64,000 bases of DNA from assembly GCA_022818135.1 (NCBI GenBank), contig JAFMSR010000009.1, positions 21,917,159-21,981,158 of the forward strand, written 5' to 3'. The notes below the pieces were generated by a model that was not told the origin of the DNA, did not search any database, and saw only the letters and a list, made by a program, of their open reading frames with translations. The translations under genes were made by a program, and so were the position numbers. Shown in pieces: positions 24,601 through 34,929 of the stretch. The stretch's first letter is position 1; every line of letters begins with the position of its first letter. Origin of the DNA: Saxidomus purpurata. Lineage: Eukaryota > Mollusca > Bivalvia > Venerida > Veneridae.

Positions 24601-25840
24601 TTTGCCTCTTTGGGCCGTTTATTTACAATTTACAATTGAGGCTTGCAATTATGTTTGCTTTCTTAAATAGCATCCCTACAAGATTCGTTCCGCACATTCT
24701 TTCGTTCTATGGTTGCAAAATCTAGTATGCGAGTTTTTGGTATATGAAAATGATTCGACATTACTTTTCTAAAAATGGTATAATTTTATCATCAAAGAAG
24801 GAAAAGAAATAACCAAACAAGAGAGCCGTTTATTCACTACATGTGATTACAATTGAGGGTAAATACGTCAAATGTGTAAATAGTTTTGCTTTCTTAATTT
24901 GCACAACTACATTTCCGTAAATCCAATATCGACGAGCCCTGGGCCTTGCTGTTTTAAGCTGCATTTACATACATACATACATACAAGTTTCTTAATAGGT
25001 ACTATTTATGACTTGTAAAAGAATTGTCCACATGTTAACAGCCACATTGAGCAACTTTCGTCAAAATTTATGTGACAAGAAATGAGTTTAGAGCTTATTC
25101 TATTTTTCAACACTGTGATAAGAAGACATTTATGGAACAATTGAGTCATAACATTATATTTTAGTGATGTTTTGTGCTTTGTACATTTTGGCTTGGCCGA
25201 TGGAAAAGATTGTGCTTTTAATGAATTTATACTGAAAAAGGGAGCTAATATGTAATGCAAATGCTGAAGACCTAAAAAGAACAAAATAAGCTGAAATTGC
25301 GACAATGCTAGATTGAACAGGTATATCATGTTGTTTAAAATAAATATATAATACCGCTATCAAAATGCTCGCTTTCCGATTAGCTAATCGCACCATGTAC
25401 ATACTCGAGTCTGTTAATATATTTAACCTCGTATGGTGCCCCGCAACGTTGCTATACAACGACCGATTAAACAGTAGACAAAAATGGCGGACGTAGCTTT
25501 TCGCTTATCAAATATGTTCAAGTTACCAGTTGAAAAGTTGCAGTGCTATTTAATACATGTATTAATAAAGATTCTTTAATACAACCATGATCATTAAAAA
25601 CCTTGTCTTACAAATAACGTCCCACATTTTCATTGCGGTTACATTATGTTGGCAAGTTAAATAATTAGATTGTTATGCCTGTCACTATACTAAGGAAATG
25701 TATTTTAGGGGCTGGGTGGGGCTAATATTGAGAATCTTGTGTACCGTATATGGAAAATATCTCCTTTCGCTTCTAATTAAGTCTTCAAACACACAAAAAC
25801 AGCAATCAATTATTGGAGGATTTTAAATAATATATAATCG
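24601..25840. other. Intronic spacer with short CATA microsatellite
   Basis: A (CATA)5-like tract lies at about 24968-24986. The ORFs at 25006-25459 (-) overlap in two frames and show no family motif. No exon was recognised. Confidence 0.4.
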
Positions 25841-25841
25841 T

Positions 25842-25972
25842 TATATGGGTTTTTGCCGTGTACATCAAGGTATGTACCTTTTTGTAGTGTATGCCATACT
25901 CGCCTGACGGCTCGGGCGACACACAATAAAAAAGGTATATGTTCAGATGTAAACGGCAAAAAAACCGTATAT
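25842..25972. repeat. 131-bp foldback element (MITE-like)
   Basis: Left arm ATGGGTTTTTGCCGTGTACA... and right arm (as reverse complement) ATACGGTTTTTTTGCCGTTT... match across about 50 bases with few mismatches and meet at a GC-rich centre (CGCCTGACGGCTCGGGCG). No coding capacity. Confidence 0.7.
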
Positions 25973-26197
25973 TTAGACCTAATAATGTAAGCTCAAAAGT
26001 GCACTAATACATGTACCTTTTAAACAATACTTAATATATCATGTACAAGTTTTTTTTTCAATTAGTACATTTACTGAATTTCGTGTAATACATAAATGTA
26101 CGATGTATATTTTCTCATTTTCGTCAAAAATCTATAACTTCCATCACTAAAGACAATGTGGTGTACTGCTAACAATGTTCCCTCTATTTCTTGATTT

Positions 26198-26705
26198 ATT
26201 ATACCCCTCGAACACAAAGTGTAAAGGAGGTATACTGGATTCAGCTTGTCTGTCTTGTCCGCCCGTCTGTCCGTCCATCTGTATGTTGACGGAGTCTTGT
26301 GGACACCTAATCTCCAAAACCACTGGTCAGAATTTAATGATACTTCACAGACGTATTAAGTTTAATGTCTAGTTGTGCATGATTTATGCTTCGGATCACC
26401 GGGTCAGAGGTCAAGGTCACAGGGGCTCGAGATAGTAAAATCTTGTGAACGCTAAATCTCCAAAACCCCTGGTCAGAATTTAATGATACTTCACAGAAGT
26501 GACAAGTACCATGCCTAGTTGTGCATGGTCCATGTTTCGGGTCACTAGGTCAGATATCAAAGTCACAGAGGCTTGAGATAGTAAAATCTTGTGCACTCTT
26601 AATCTCCTCATCCCTGGTTACAATTAAATGATATTTGACAGGAAGTGATATGTACTATGCCTAGTTGTGCATGATCCATGCTTCAAGTCATTAGGTCAAG
26701 ATCAT
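26198..26705 (+). mobile_element. Hairpin-headed dispersed repeat, copy 3, with three 146-bp tandem units
   Basis: The hairpin TATACCCCTC...GGAGGTATA (26201-26236) is followed by a GTCTGTCC microsatellite, then three tandem units beginning TCTCC at 26311, 26457 and 26603 (exact spacing 146 bp twice). Each carries a GGTCAGAATTTAATGATACTT-like block, CTAGTTGTGCATG and, in the first units, a GGTCA-rich segment (AGAGGTCAAGGTCACAG at 26406). Confidence 0.75.
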
Positions 26706-27052
26706 AGGTCTGTTCATGATATGAACTATCTTTGTAGAAACCCTAAAGGCGGATATAGATTCACTAGACACAGCTACATGCCAAATACCTAAGTCATGGG
26801 CCTTGATGTTTTGGAGAAAGGGATTTTAACATTTTCCAGTTTGTTGCTATAACAATAAGTTTCCTTATGAAATGGAATTCTTTGAACTACTTTGATAGCG
26901 GACCTCCCGAGGAGGATTCCAATAAAGTTTGGTTGAATTTGACCCCAGTGGTTTTGGGGGAGATGTTGTTTGAAACAAAAATGTGACGACGGACGACGAC
27001 GTACACAGCGGTATCGTAAAAGCTCACCTTGGCACTCATCGAGCTAAAAATC
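26706..27052. repeat. Dispersed repeat ending in GACGACG / AGCTCACCTTGG
   Basis: Contains CGGACCTCCCGAGGAGGATT, TGGTTTTGGGGGAGATGTTG, a GACGACGGACGACGACG tract and the end block AAAAGCTCACCTTGGCACTC. The AGCTCACCTTG block is also the opening of the unit at 21463, so the families are related. The ORF at 26887-27141 (-) through it is not a gene. Confidence 0.55.
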
Positions 27053-27540
27053 ATGAAAGTCGACCAAAATGTACATTCCCGTGCGCTGTTGAAGAAGTTC
27101 CATGCTTTTTCAGCTAAGATTAATTTTTCGACAAAAGTCAACAGCTTATAGAATTAACTTGCTTAATTTCTTTAGTCTAAGTTGATTAAATTCGCGTGCT
27201 ACTCTAAATGTGAAAGCTTACATGCATATATCAACTTTTGCTACCTATGCTAATCGGTATCACCCAGATTTTGCTTGCCTTACTTGTAACATGACTGTTT
27301 AAAAATTAAATGTTCAGACCTCGGAATAATAGAATTTTCCAACACCTAACGCCTTTAAGATTTATTTGTTTATATTTATAAAGACTAACACTAGATTGGC
27401 CTAATATGTATGAACTATTTTCTTATACTTCTAATATTTCAAATGGAAGCTAAGCTTTCACAAGGCTTGATTCAATATACTCGCAGTTGACGTTTCTTTG
27501 GTCATATAAAAGTTGTAACATGTTATTTGCTTGTTTTTAG

Positions 27541-28324
27541 TTGAAATCCAAGCAAATCAACATCAGTCAGATGGATGAAAAGAACATTCTTAAGATACGC
27601 AAAGAGGCCTTAACAGAACTTGAAGAAAAGAAAAATGAGGCAGTAACAGAAATAGAGGACTCGATATCTAAAGGATTAACCGACCTGAACACAAACAAAG
27701 CAGACGCATTGAAAGAAATGTATAAGGAGAGAAATGAGGCATTAGAGGAAATTAAGGATAATATATCTACAGGATTAACCGACCTGAACACGAACAGAGA
27801 TGACACATTGAAGGAAATGTCTAAAGAAAGAAATGAGGCATCAGAAGAAATAAAAGATAAAGTATCTACAGGATTAACCGACCTGAATACAAAAGGAGTC
27901 AATGCATTGCAGGAAATAACTGAGGGAAGAAATCTGGCCTTAGAACAAATAAATGACAAGATAAGCTCTGGTTTGACCAAACTGACCGTGAAAGATGAGG
28001 AAGTACTATACGAAATGTCCAAGAGAAATACGGACGCATTAGAAAAAATAAAAGGCGCGACTAGTGCTGGTTTAACCGAATTGAACGGGAAAAGCGCAGA
28101 TGCACTAAAACGAATATCTGGGAAAAGAGCTGAGGTAGTGGATGAAATAAAGGACATGGCAAGTGCTGTAATAGCAGAAACAACTGATGCCAGAACGGAG
28201 GCAGTGCAGAAAATATCGGCGGCAGGAACAGAAGTATTGGTGACATTAAACGACAGACAAAAGAAGATTTTGACCGAGATGGAAGAGACAAAGTCAAATC
28301 TGCTAGCAAAACAAATAAACTATG
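27541..28324 (+). CDS. Exon of HEPN-NACHT gene: hendecad coiled-coil domain
   Basis: A 784-base exon bounded by an acceptor TTGTTTTTAG and a donor CTATG|GTAAAT, entering in phase 0 and leaving in phase 1. The 261-residue translation is almost entirely a charged helical repeat. Five successive units of exactly 33 residues start with GLT (GLTDLNTNKAD, GLTDLNTNRDD, GLTDLNTKGVN, GLTKLTVKDEE, GLTELNGKSAD), each made of three 11-residue turns with a hydrophobic residue at positions 2 and 5 (for example ALKEMYKERNE, ALEEIKDNIST). Eleven-residue periodicity favours a straight or slightly right-handed coiled coil rather than a classic heptad coil. Between HEPN and NACHT this could act as a rod or oligomerisation stalk (inference). 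The repeats are 99 bp at DNA level, so the exon can expand by unequal crossing-over. Confidence 0.78.
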
Positions 28325-28499
28325 GTAAATAAATGTTTTTGTTTTAATAATCTTACTTTTTCAAGTGATTGGCATTTTCGAATTACGAACTTAAACACAT
28401 TTACATTTATGTATGAAATATTATATGTCTGTGTATGTGTTTATATGTCCATGATCGAGTCAAAAAATGATTGCTAATAGGATTGATTATAGCCCAGTG

Positions 28500-28660
28500 T
28501 GAGCTTGTAGAATCGATGAATATCCATCGTCAGTCTGTCGTCCGTCCGTCCATTGTCGACAATTGCCTCAATTGACTTTTTCTCATGGCCACCAGAGCTA
28601 AAAATAGAACAAAACTTTTTAATTTCTTTTCAAAAATCACTAGGTCCAGAGCTTACATCT
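28500..28660. repeat. Partial dispersed repeat with GTCCGTCC tract
   Basis: CGTCAGTCTGTCGTCCGTCC and ACTAGGTCCAGAGCTTA blocks resemble the start and body of the dispersed repeats described at 24180 and 26198. Confidence 0.45.
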
Positions 28661-28764
28661 CATGTCTTTAAAATATATCGTTTTCGATTAATCGATTTTT
28701 TTTATATTTTAAATTGGTATAAAATCAAAATGAAATTAATACAATGTGCCATTGTTATTTCCAG

Positions 28765-28833
28765 AGCCTCTTTCTGCTCAAGTGAAAACGCCCGTACTAG
28801 GAGAGGATGAAGCTTTTCTTAAGATGAAAACAG
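28765..28833 (+). CDS. Short linker exon of HEPN-NACHT gene
   Basis: A 69-base exon with strong boundaries: acceptor GTTATTTCCAG and canonical donor ACAG|GTAAGC. With one base carried from the 28324 donor it reads EPLSAQVKTPVLGEDEAFLKM and leaves in phase 1, the phase required by the NACHT exon acceptor at 37742. The peptide has no recognised motif and would be a flexible linker between the coiled coil and the NTPase. The match of phases on both sides is the main support. Confidence 0.6.
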
Positions 28834-30060
28834 GTAAGCACAGTGTCCGTTACTTTTCAAAATAAAGTTCCATTTCTGGATGTAAAAACATATGTTTGTT
28901 ATCATACTTGTCTTATTTTTCAATTGACGACACTTTCAACATCATAACAAACTTGAACTTCATCGTTGTATTCTTACTCTCGCTCGGTTCCTCTTATCCC
29001 CCCCCGCTTTACCAAGTCCTCCATAGTAGACCATGTTAGATCCATTTTTCTTCCATACTTTATTTGATTTCATTGCAGTTTCTACGAAAAAAACGCTTAA
29101 TACTATTTTGAGTGGTAAATCAAAACGTCATGTTAATTGAAAATAAATCCCTGCATGGAACCCCTTCCTTAGGAGTTTGGTAGGTTTACACGTGCATTTA
29201 CCACTGTGCATTTATTTGTTAGCGCTAAATATATAGTGCTTGATCGCATCCAAAACAGTACTTTATTAACGTGGTGAAACCAAAAGATATAAATTAAATC
29301 CGAAACAGAAACTCTCCTGGCACACGTTCAGTTAACTTGATTAATGTTAAGATACCATTTATACCGACTTTATGTACTTCTTTTTGTTTTGACAGCGACG
29401 TCAATTTTTCAGAGAAACTATGACGCCATTTATCTTGGAAGAAATTAAGTTTAATGTTCACCATTTTTGTTTTGAAAAACGCAACATTTTCCCTATAACT
29501 GCAGGTTTGTACTTTAAAATGTCAATAGATCCTATTGATATACATTCCCCAAATTTGATACTCTTTCTTGTGACACCAGTTAAGCACCATATCCTTTCGC
29601 AATCAACTCTCGATTCAAGAATACATGGATATTCGTTACTAATAATTTTCATACTTGCGTCCCCTGAAAATTCGAACCGTTTCTTGAAATGAAATACCTG
29701 TTACATTTACTTGAAAATTATTTATTTAAGTTTTTTTCTTATGATACCGTAGTTACGTTAACGAAAAATCTGACTATCTCTGACCACCTATAAACAAAAG
29801 TATCGGATGATCTTTCCCCGCGCGTCAGGCGGTTGAATCAATACTTTCCCCGGGGTATATTCTGTTCTAATTTAGCAGTTTAACTGCTTCTGAATTGTTT
29901 GCTCTTAGAGTTCGTTCAAATTATTAAATCATTCATATCTCTGAAAAATATAACTTACTAGTGATCACGAGTTTCACGTGCAACAAGCCCCAATTTAGGA
30001 GTATACTTCTATGTATCGGTATGATAAAACTACGAAATCTCTCACGAGACAACACAATTA
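28834..30060. other. Intronic spacer; one unassigned overlapping ORF pair
   Basis: ORFs at 29420-29692 (+) and 29458-29652 (-) overlap and neither has a recognised motif or splice context. Nothing else was supported. Confidence 0.35.
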
Positions 30061-30084
30061 TGGACTTTGGTTCGATTTATCGGA

Positions 30085-30245
30085 ATATAACATCGAAATG
30101 ACGAAATAACTAAAACATTTCGAGAAAGCGAAATATTATTTCGAGATGATATCGAAATGTTAGTTATAACGAAATATATTTCGAGGCAAACGAAATATAA
30201 TTTCGAGATAGCTATTTTTTGATATAACGGATTACTATTTCGTAT
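30085..30245. repeat. Cluster of CGAAAT...ATTTCG inverted repeats
   Basis: Within 160 bases the motif CGAAATAT(A)ATTTCGAG and its halves occur about six times (for example 30129-30144, 30169-30184, 30189-30206). Each forms a near-perfect palindrome and all are linked by short spacers. Confidence 0.6.
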
Positions 30246-30559
30246 AGAAATCTATTGATACTTATTTTCAGACAGATTCACAAAGAAAACTTGGCTTTTG
30301 GTTGCTGATATTTTCTAATGCATTTTCACAGCAAGCAATCATTTTTCAAGACTAAAACCTATTTTTTGCGATCTTCCTCCTTCAACGGGACTAAGGAGTG
30401 GAAGGACTCTCTTTACTCCTGCCCCACTCACCTACGTTGTTGTGCTGTTTCTGGTCTTTGTCTTCTGTTTTTCTTTTTAGTTCTACGCCTGAATAAAAAC
30501 ACGCAAGTGTGTTCTATTATTCAGCTATCTTTGGCGGAATTTTAGACATAGCTTTGTCT

Positions 30560-30850
30560 AATTTACGATGTATGTGCTATTTCTCCTTTTTTATTGGGTA
30601 GATTTCAACCAAACTTCACATGAGTGATCAGACCCAAGTTTAGTTGTGCATGTTATCGTCATTTTCAGATTCAGTTACTTTAAACGAAGTGATTACCCTT
30701 GATTTCTTTACTTTTACGATGTATGTACTATAACTCATGTACTGCAGTCTGCATTTCAACCAAACTACATGCGAGTGACCAGTGCAATGTCTGCTTTTGC
30801 CTACCATCAGCATGTTCCGGTTTTTGACTTTTAGCGGAATTATTTTTTAT
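30560..30850. repeat. Two-unit diverged tandem repeat
   Basis: ACGATGTATGT(G/A)CTAT followed by ATTTCAACCAAACT and GAGTGA(T/C)CAG blocks occurs at about 30565 and again at about 30715, roughly 150 bases apart. Confidence 0.5.
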
Positions 30851-31275
30851 TAAGATGGTCTATAATCCCGGCCGTCCCCCAGATTTATCCCAAGGTGAAC
30901 TTTTTTGTCATTTATTTTCCATTGTATAATCTTATACATCAATTTGGAGGTACATACACATAAAGCATTTTCATATTGCATTATGCATTTCAAAGTTACA
31001 CTTGCTAACAAATCACTAGTCATACAATTGTGAAGTCATTAGAAAATGGTAGAATGAATAAGAGAGAGAGACAGACAGCGAGAGAGAGAGGAGCGATGTA
31101 TTTTGTTGATACATGGATAGATTCTACATTATACTGTCTTTACAGTATTAGAAGTTCAAAAGTGACCATTTTAATCTATGTTGGTTAACTTTGTTCTACA
31201 TATTAAGTGCTATTTAATGTCTTTTCTAACCTGTAGGAAGTAACTGAAATTTACCCAAGTAGGGATAACTTTTTC

Positions 31276-31620
31276 TTATTTACTCTTGTATATGTAGTAT
31301 TTACAAACTATAATTAAAAACCGAAAATAATTGTGTTTTTTTATGTTGTTGTTAGTTAACCCAAAGGATATTACTCGAAAGGACAAAGTTATGTCGATAT
31401 TATTTCTTTGAAAGAATTTGTTTACTTCTGACCAGTACTGTTGACTAATTAATACTGCATTCCCAGAAAAGATGAATGACCGATTCATTACTCATACAAC
31501 AAAAATCACATAATGCTAATGTTTGAATGCTATATGTATATAAATACTTATTTGTTGCGATTATTTTCATTTATTAAGTACCTATACTGAAATATTCTTT
31601 CTTTTTAGTCTATTGTACAA
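31276..31620 (-). mobile_element. Small 3' fragment of an L1/Tx1-type LINE
   Basis: Minus-strand translation in two frames gives LALCDFCCMSNESVIHLFWE (about 31455-31520) then QQYWSEVNKFFQRNNI. This C.FC....E...HLFW.C arrangement is the zinc-knuckle-like C-terminus of L1/Tx1 ORF2. About 340 bases survive. Confidence 0.7.
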
Positions 31621-33170
31621 ATAAAGGTGTTTTACTGATATAAACCTCAGGTGAACTTGCCAAGACCCCAGTTTGACTCTCATGCGTACTGGTACCAATC
31701 AAAATTTGAAAAGTTAGAGAGTATTGTTTTACCTGACTGCAATACCCAGTCAGCTTTGTCCAAATACATGTATCATGTTTCTTTAGCCAAACATTGTGTT
31801 AAATGCCAGTAGCCAAAGAAAGGTGTGAAAGCGTATAAACTGACCAGACATGCGTTGCCAGCGTAATTTGGTGCTTGAACTATTTTGCCTCGTGGTTTCT
31901 TTTATTTGGTGCTACATGTACAAGGCATTGTCAGAGAAGGAAGAAAAGTCAATCGCCTTAGTAGTCCAAAGACGCAAAAGAAAGTTACTTATAAGAAGAC
32001 GGTCAAGTGTTTAATGTCGAATTCAGCATAACCGTCGACTTTTTATAAAACTAAGTCTTATTTACTATCCGAGTAGAGACCAAGCATAGCAACCACTGAA
32101 GGCTAGAATTTGAAGTTGTTTTAATAATAACCTCCGTTTTTTGTTGATTATGTCACTATTACTTTTCCGATTTTTATGAAATAAAGTTTGTTCTGTAGAC
32201 TATACGAGCCGTCACCTTTTTATTTGCTTTTATATTGTCATTATCAATAATGATATCTATTAAAGAGAGCGTGTTAATGGAAAAAAATGAGTACTTTTCC
32301 TACCCTGGAGAAATGTTAAATCTTAAATTGATTTTTTAATTAAGAAAGCCGTAATCGAGTTGATTGTCTGGTACTAGTGTTCGACAAAACTATCTCTCGT
32401 ATTATAGAATAAACAATTATGTTAAATAGCTTGTTTTCGCTTACCGATGCCTATATCAGTGGACGAATGGTTTGTGTAATGAAACCTTTTTGGGTTTGGA
32501 ATTCAACATATAAAGGCGGTATATAATTAATGCAAGATCTGAATTTGACTCGAATTGATGTTCGGCGACTGACTGCATGAAACCATTTGTGTCAAAGACC
32601 AGGGTATTTACATCTTCCTAACCCCGGGCGCCGCGCTGATTCCTTCGAGCAGGGGAGCGCTGGTCCCTAGTCCGATCCTCTCATGGCACATACTCGTGTT
32701 GGATAGCGTCGGTCTTTTTAGTACTCTTATAATGAACGAGACTGTTTTTTTGGGGTACAAAAATTATACAATATTTACAATATTATCAACAAGTTTTATA
32801 AAACTTTTATGAAATAATGAGGTAGTATTACAATGTTCATGTAATTTTTTGGCCATGTTCAAGTTTGAAAATCAAAGTTTTTAGGAAAAATCAACATGTT
32901 TTAGAAATGGGACATGACTTTTTGTATATTTAAAATTATCTATAACATTTTGGGAACAGCATGCCAAAACTTCACAATGTTTAACCGTCTAAAAATAATC
33001 AGAGTTTGAAAATTTCCATCGGCGATTTTAGATGTGTCTGCAAGTAATAAAATCTTCAAATAAGCTAATAATTATTCTTAAAAAAATATTTAATTTCTTT
33101 TTAGTCTAAAAACAATAGAATCATATGATGAAAAGTGCAAAATAATGAAAACAAAGAAGAAAAAGTAAAA
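31621..33170. other. Intronic spacer, nothing recognised
   Basis: AT-rich apart from a GC-rich patch at 32620-32670 (CCCCGGGCGCCGCGCTG) that matches no element seen elsewhere in the window. Confidence 0.35.
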
Positions 33171-33180
33171 AAAAAAAAAT

Positions 33181-33262
33181 TGGTTCCAGCTGGATTCGAA
33201 CCTGCGCCCCCAAAAACCTCAAAAGATCTTCAGTCCAATGCTTAACAACCTAGGCTAGAGCA
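33181..33262 (-). pseudogene. tRNA-like pseudogene (Ser-type shape)
   Basis: The minus strand reads TAGCCTAGGTTGTTAAGC (A box), an anticodon-like loop CTGAAGA, a long G/T-rich variable arm, the perfect B box GCAGGTTCGAATCC and a 3' end TGGAACCA directly followed by a T11-T13 run that could act as a pol III terminator. The T stem has one mismatch, the anticodon stem pairs poorly and the 5' acceptor strand does not pair with TGGAACC. Variable arm length suggests a tRNA-Ser origin. A SINE head is the alternative. Confidence 0.5.
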
Positions 33263-33419
33263 TTAAAATTGAAGAGTTTCAAGTGGAGGTTTTTATTAGG
33301 AGTCTACTACCTTAATTGCACTTATTCAATGAGTTTAGCTGCTGAAGTGTATCAATTCCCTAACTTTTTAAGATAATGATTTATTTCTGTTGCTTTCATA
33401 TTCATCATCCGTATTTACT

Positions 33420-34432
33420 TCTATTGAGTCACAGCTACTGTTTACTGCTACTGATGTGCTACTGTTACTATTGTGTTATTGCTACTGCCGTGCTACTGCT
33501 ACTGTTATTATTGTGTTACTGCTACTGCTGTGCTACTGTTACCGATGTGTTATTGTTACTATTGTGTTACTGCTACTGCAGTTCTACTGCTACTGTTACT
33601 ATTGTGTTACTGCTACTGCTGTGCTACTGTTACTATTGTGTTACTGCTACTGTTGTGCTACTGCTACTGCTGTGCTACTGTTACCGATGTGCTATTGTTA
33701 CTATTGTGTTACTGCTACTGCTGTGCTACTGTTACTATTGTGCTACTGTTACTATTGTGTTACTGCTACTGCTGTGCTACTGTTACCGATGTGCTATTGT
33801 TACTATTGTGTTACTGCTACTGCAGTTCTACTGCTACTGTTACTATTGTGTTACTGCTACTGCAGTTCTACTGCTACTGTTACTATTGTGTTACTGCTAT
33901 TGTTGTGCTACTCTTATTGCCACTGTTGTGCTACTGAGGAGCTACTGCTACTGCTCAGCTTCTTCTGAGCTACTGCTACTGATCAGCTACTGCTACTGAT
34001 CAGCTACTTCTGCTGTTGAGCTACTGCTACTGCTGTGCTACTATTGTGCTACTGTTGAGCTACTGCTATTGCTTTGCTATGACTGAGCTACTACTGTGTT
34101 ACTGCTGAGCTACTGCTATTGCTCAGCTACTTCTGTACTACTGCTACTGCCCAGGTACAACTACTGTTGAGCTACTGCTTCTGCTGTGCTTATGTTTCTG
34201 CTACTGCAGTGCTACTACTGAGCTACAGCTACTACTGAGCTACTACTGTGCTACTGCTGGGTAACTGTGCTACTGTTGAGCTGCTACTATTGTGTTACTG
34301 CTGAGCTACTGTTACAGCTGAGCTTCTGCTACTGCTGAGCTACTACTGTGCTACTGCTACTGCTTAGCTACTGTTACTGATGTGTTACTGTCAACTTCAC
34401 TATTCCTACTGCTGCTACTGCATCTGCTTACT
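33420..34432. repeat. 1-kb compound trinucleotide array (CTA/CTG/TTG)n with higher-order units
   Basis: About 1 kb made almost wholly of CTACTG, TTACTATTG, TGTGTTACTG and related multiples of three. Up to about 33900 it is organised in longer repeats (for example GTGTTACTGCTACTGC with GTGCTACTGTTAC); beyond that GAGCTACTG units dominate. Because the unit is a multiple of three, all three forward frames stay open as Leu/Cys/Tyr strings; these are not genes. Confidence 0.9.
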
Positions 34433-34839
34433 GCCAATTTATAATATAATAGTTTAATGACTTAAGCATATAGTACTGTGCTTGTTTAAACGGCATCTGA
34501 TTTCAAAATGTAGTACAGTTAAAATAACGACGTCGATGTTACGTTTTTACGCACAAAATACGCAAAAACTTAACTTAGCAAACACTTTTGAAAAATCTAC
34601 GTTTTGATTATTTGAATCATCTACTATGATAACAGTAGCACAAAAATTTCAGAAAGGGGCGCAGGATAATTTTCGGGATGTCTAAAGGTAGCTGACAAAA
34701 CACAATGTTGTTTCGTCAATATTGGCACATTGTACAGCGTATTACCAATAAATATATTTACTAAGAAATATTGATCTTCAAAATCCGTTCATAAATGCCG
34801 GAGATACGAACTTTTATGTAGGGTTAACGCACGTTTTTT

Positions 34840-34929
34840 CGTGTTATAACATCTGCAGAATCCTGAGGGATGGTTGGTGCCCGAGAGCACCAACATATCC
34901 CGCGGGTTTCTGCAGGTGTTATAACACGT
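34840..34929. repeat. 90-bp near-perfect palindrome (cruciform/foldback)
   Basis: The arms pair over about 40 bases: CGTGTTATAACATCTGCAGAA at the left against TTCTGCAGGTGTTATAACACG at the right, then a GAGGGATGGTTGGTGC arm against GCACCAACATATCCC, closing on the loop CCGAGA. Related half-sites GTTAACGCACGTTTTTTC (34823) and GTTAACACACGTTTTTTCTC (35191) flank it. Confidence 0.75.

Noticed and set aside
27567..28157. Minus-strand ORF of 196 codons
   Set aside because: Antisense of the hendecad coiled-coil exon; the Ser/Phe-rich pattern is the mirror of Glu/Lys/Asn-rich coding.
29420..29692. Overlapping plus and minus ORFs in the intron
   Set aside because: Neither strand gives a recognisable domain; probably chance in AT-rich DNA or an unreadable repeat.
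33376..33999. Three overlapping long ORFs rich in Leu, Cys and Tyr
   Set aside because: They are translations of a trinucleotide array in all three forward frames. No codon bias or domain is present.
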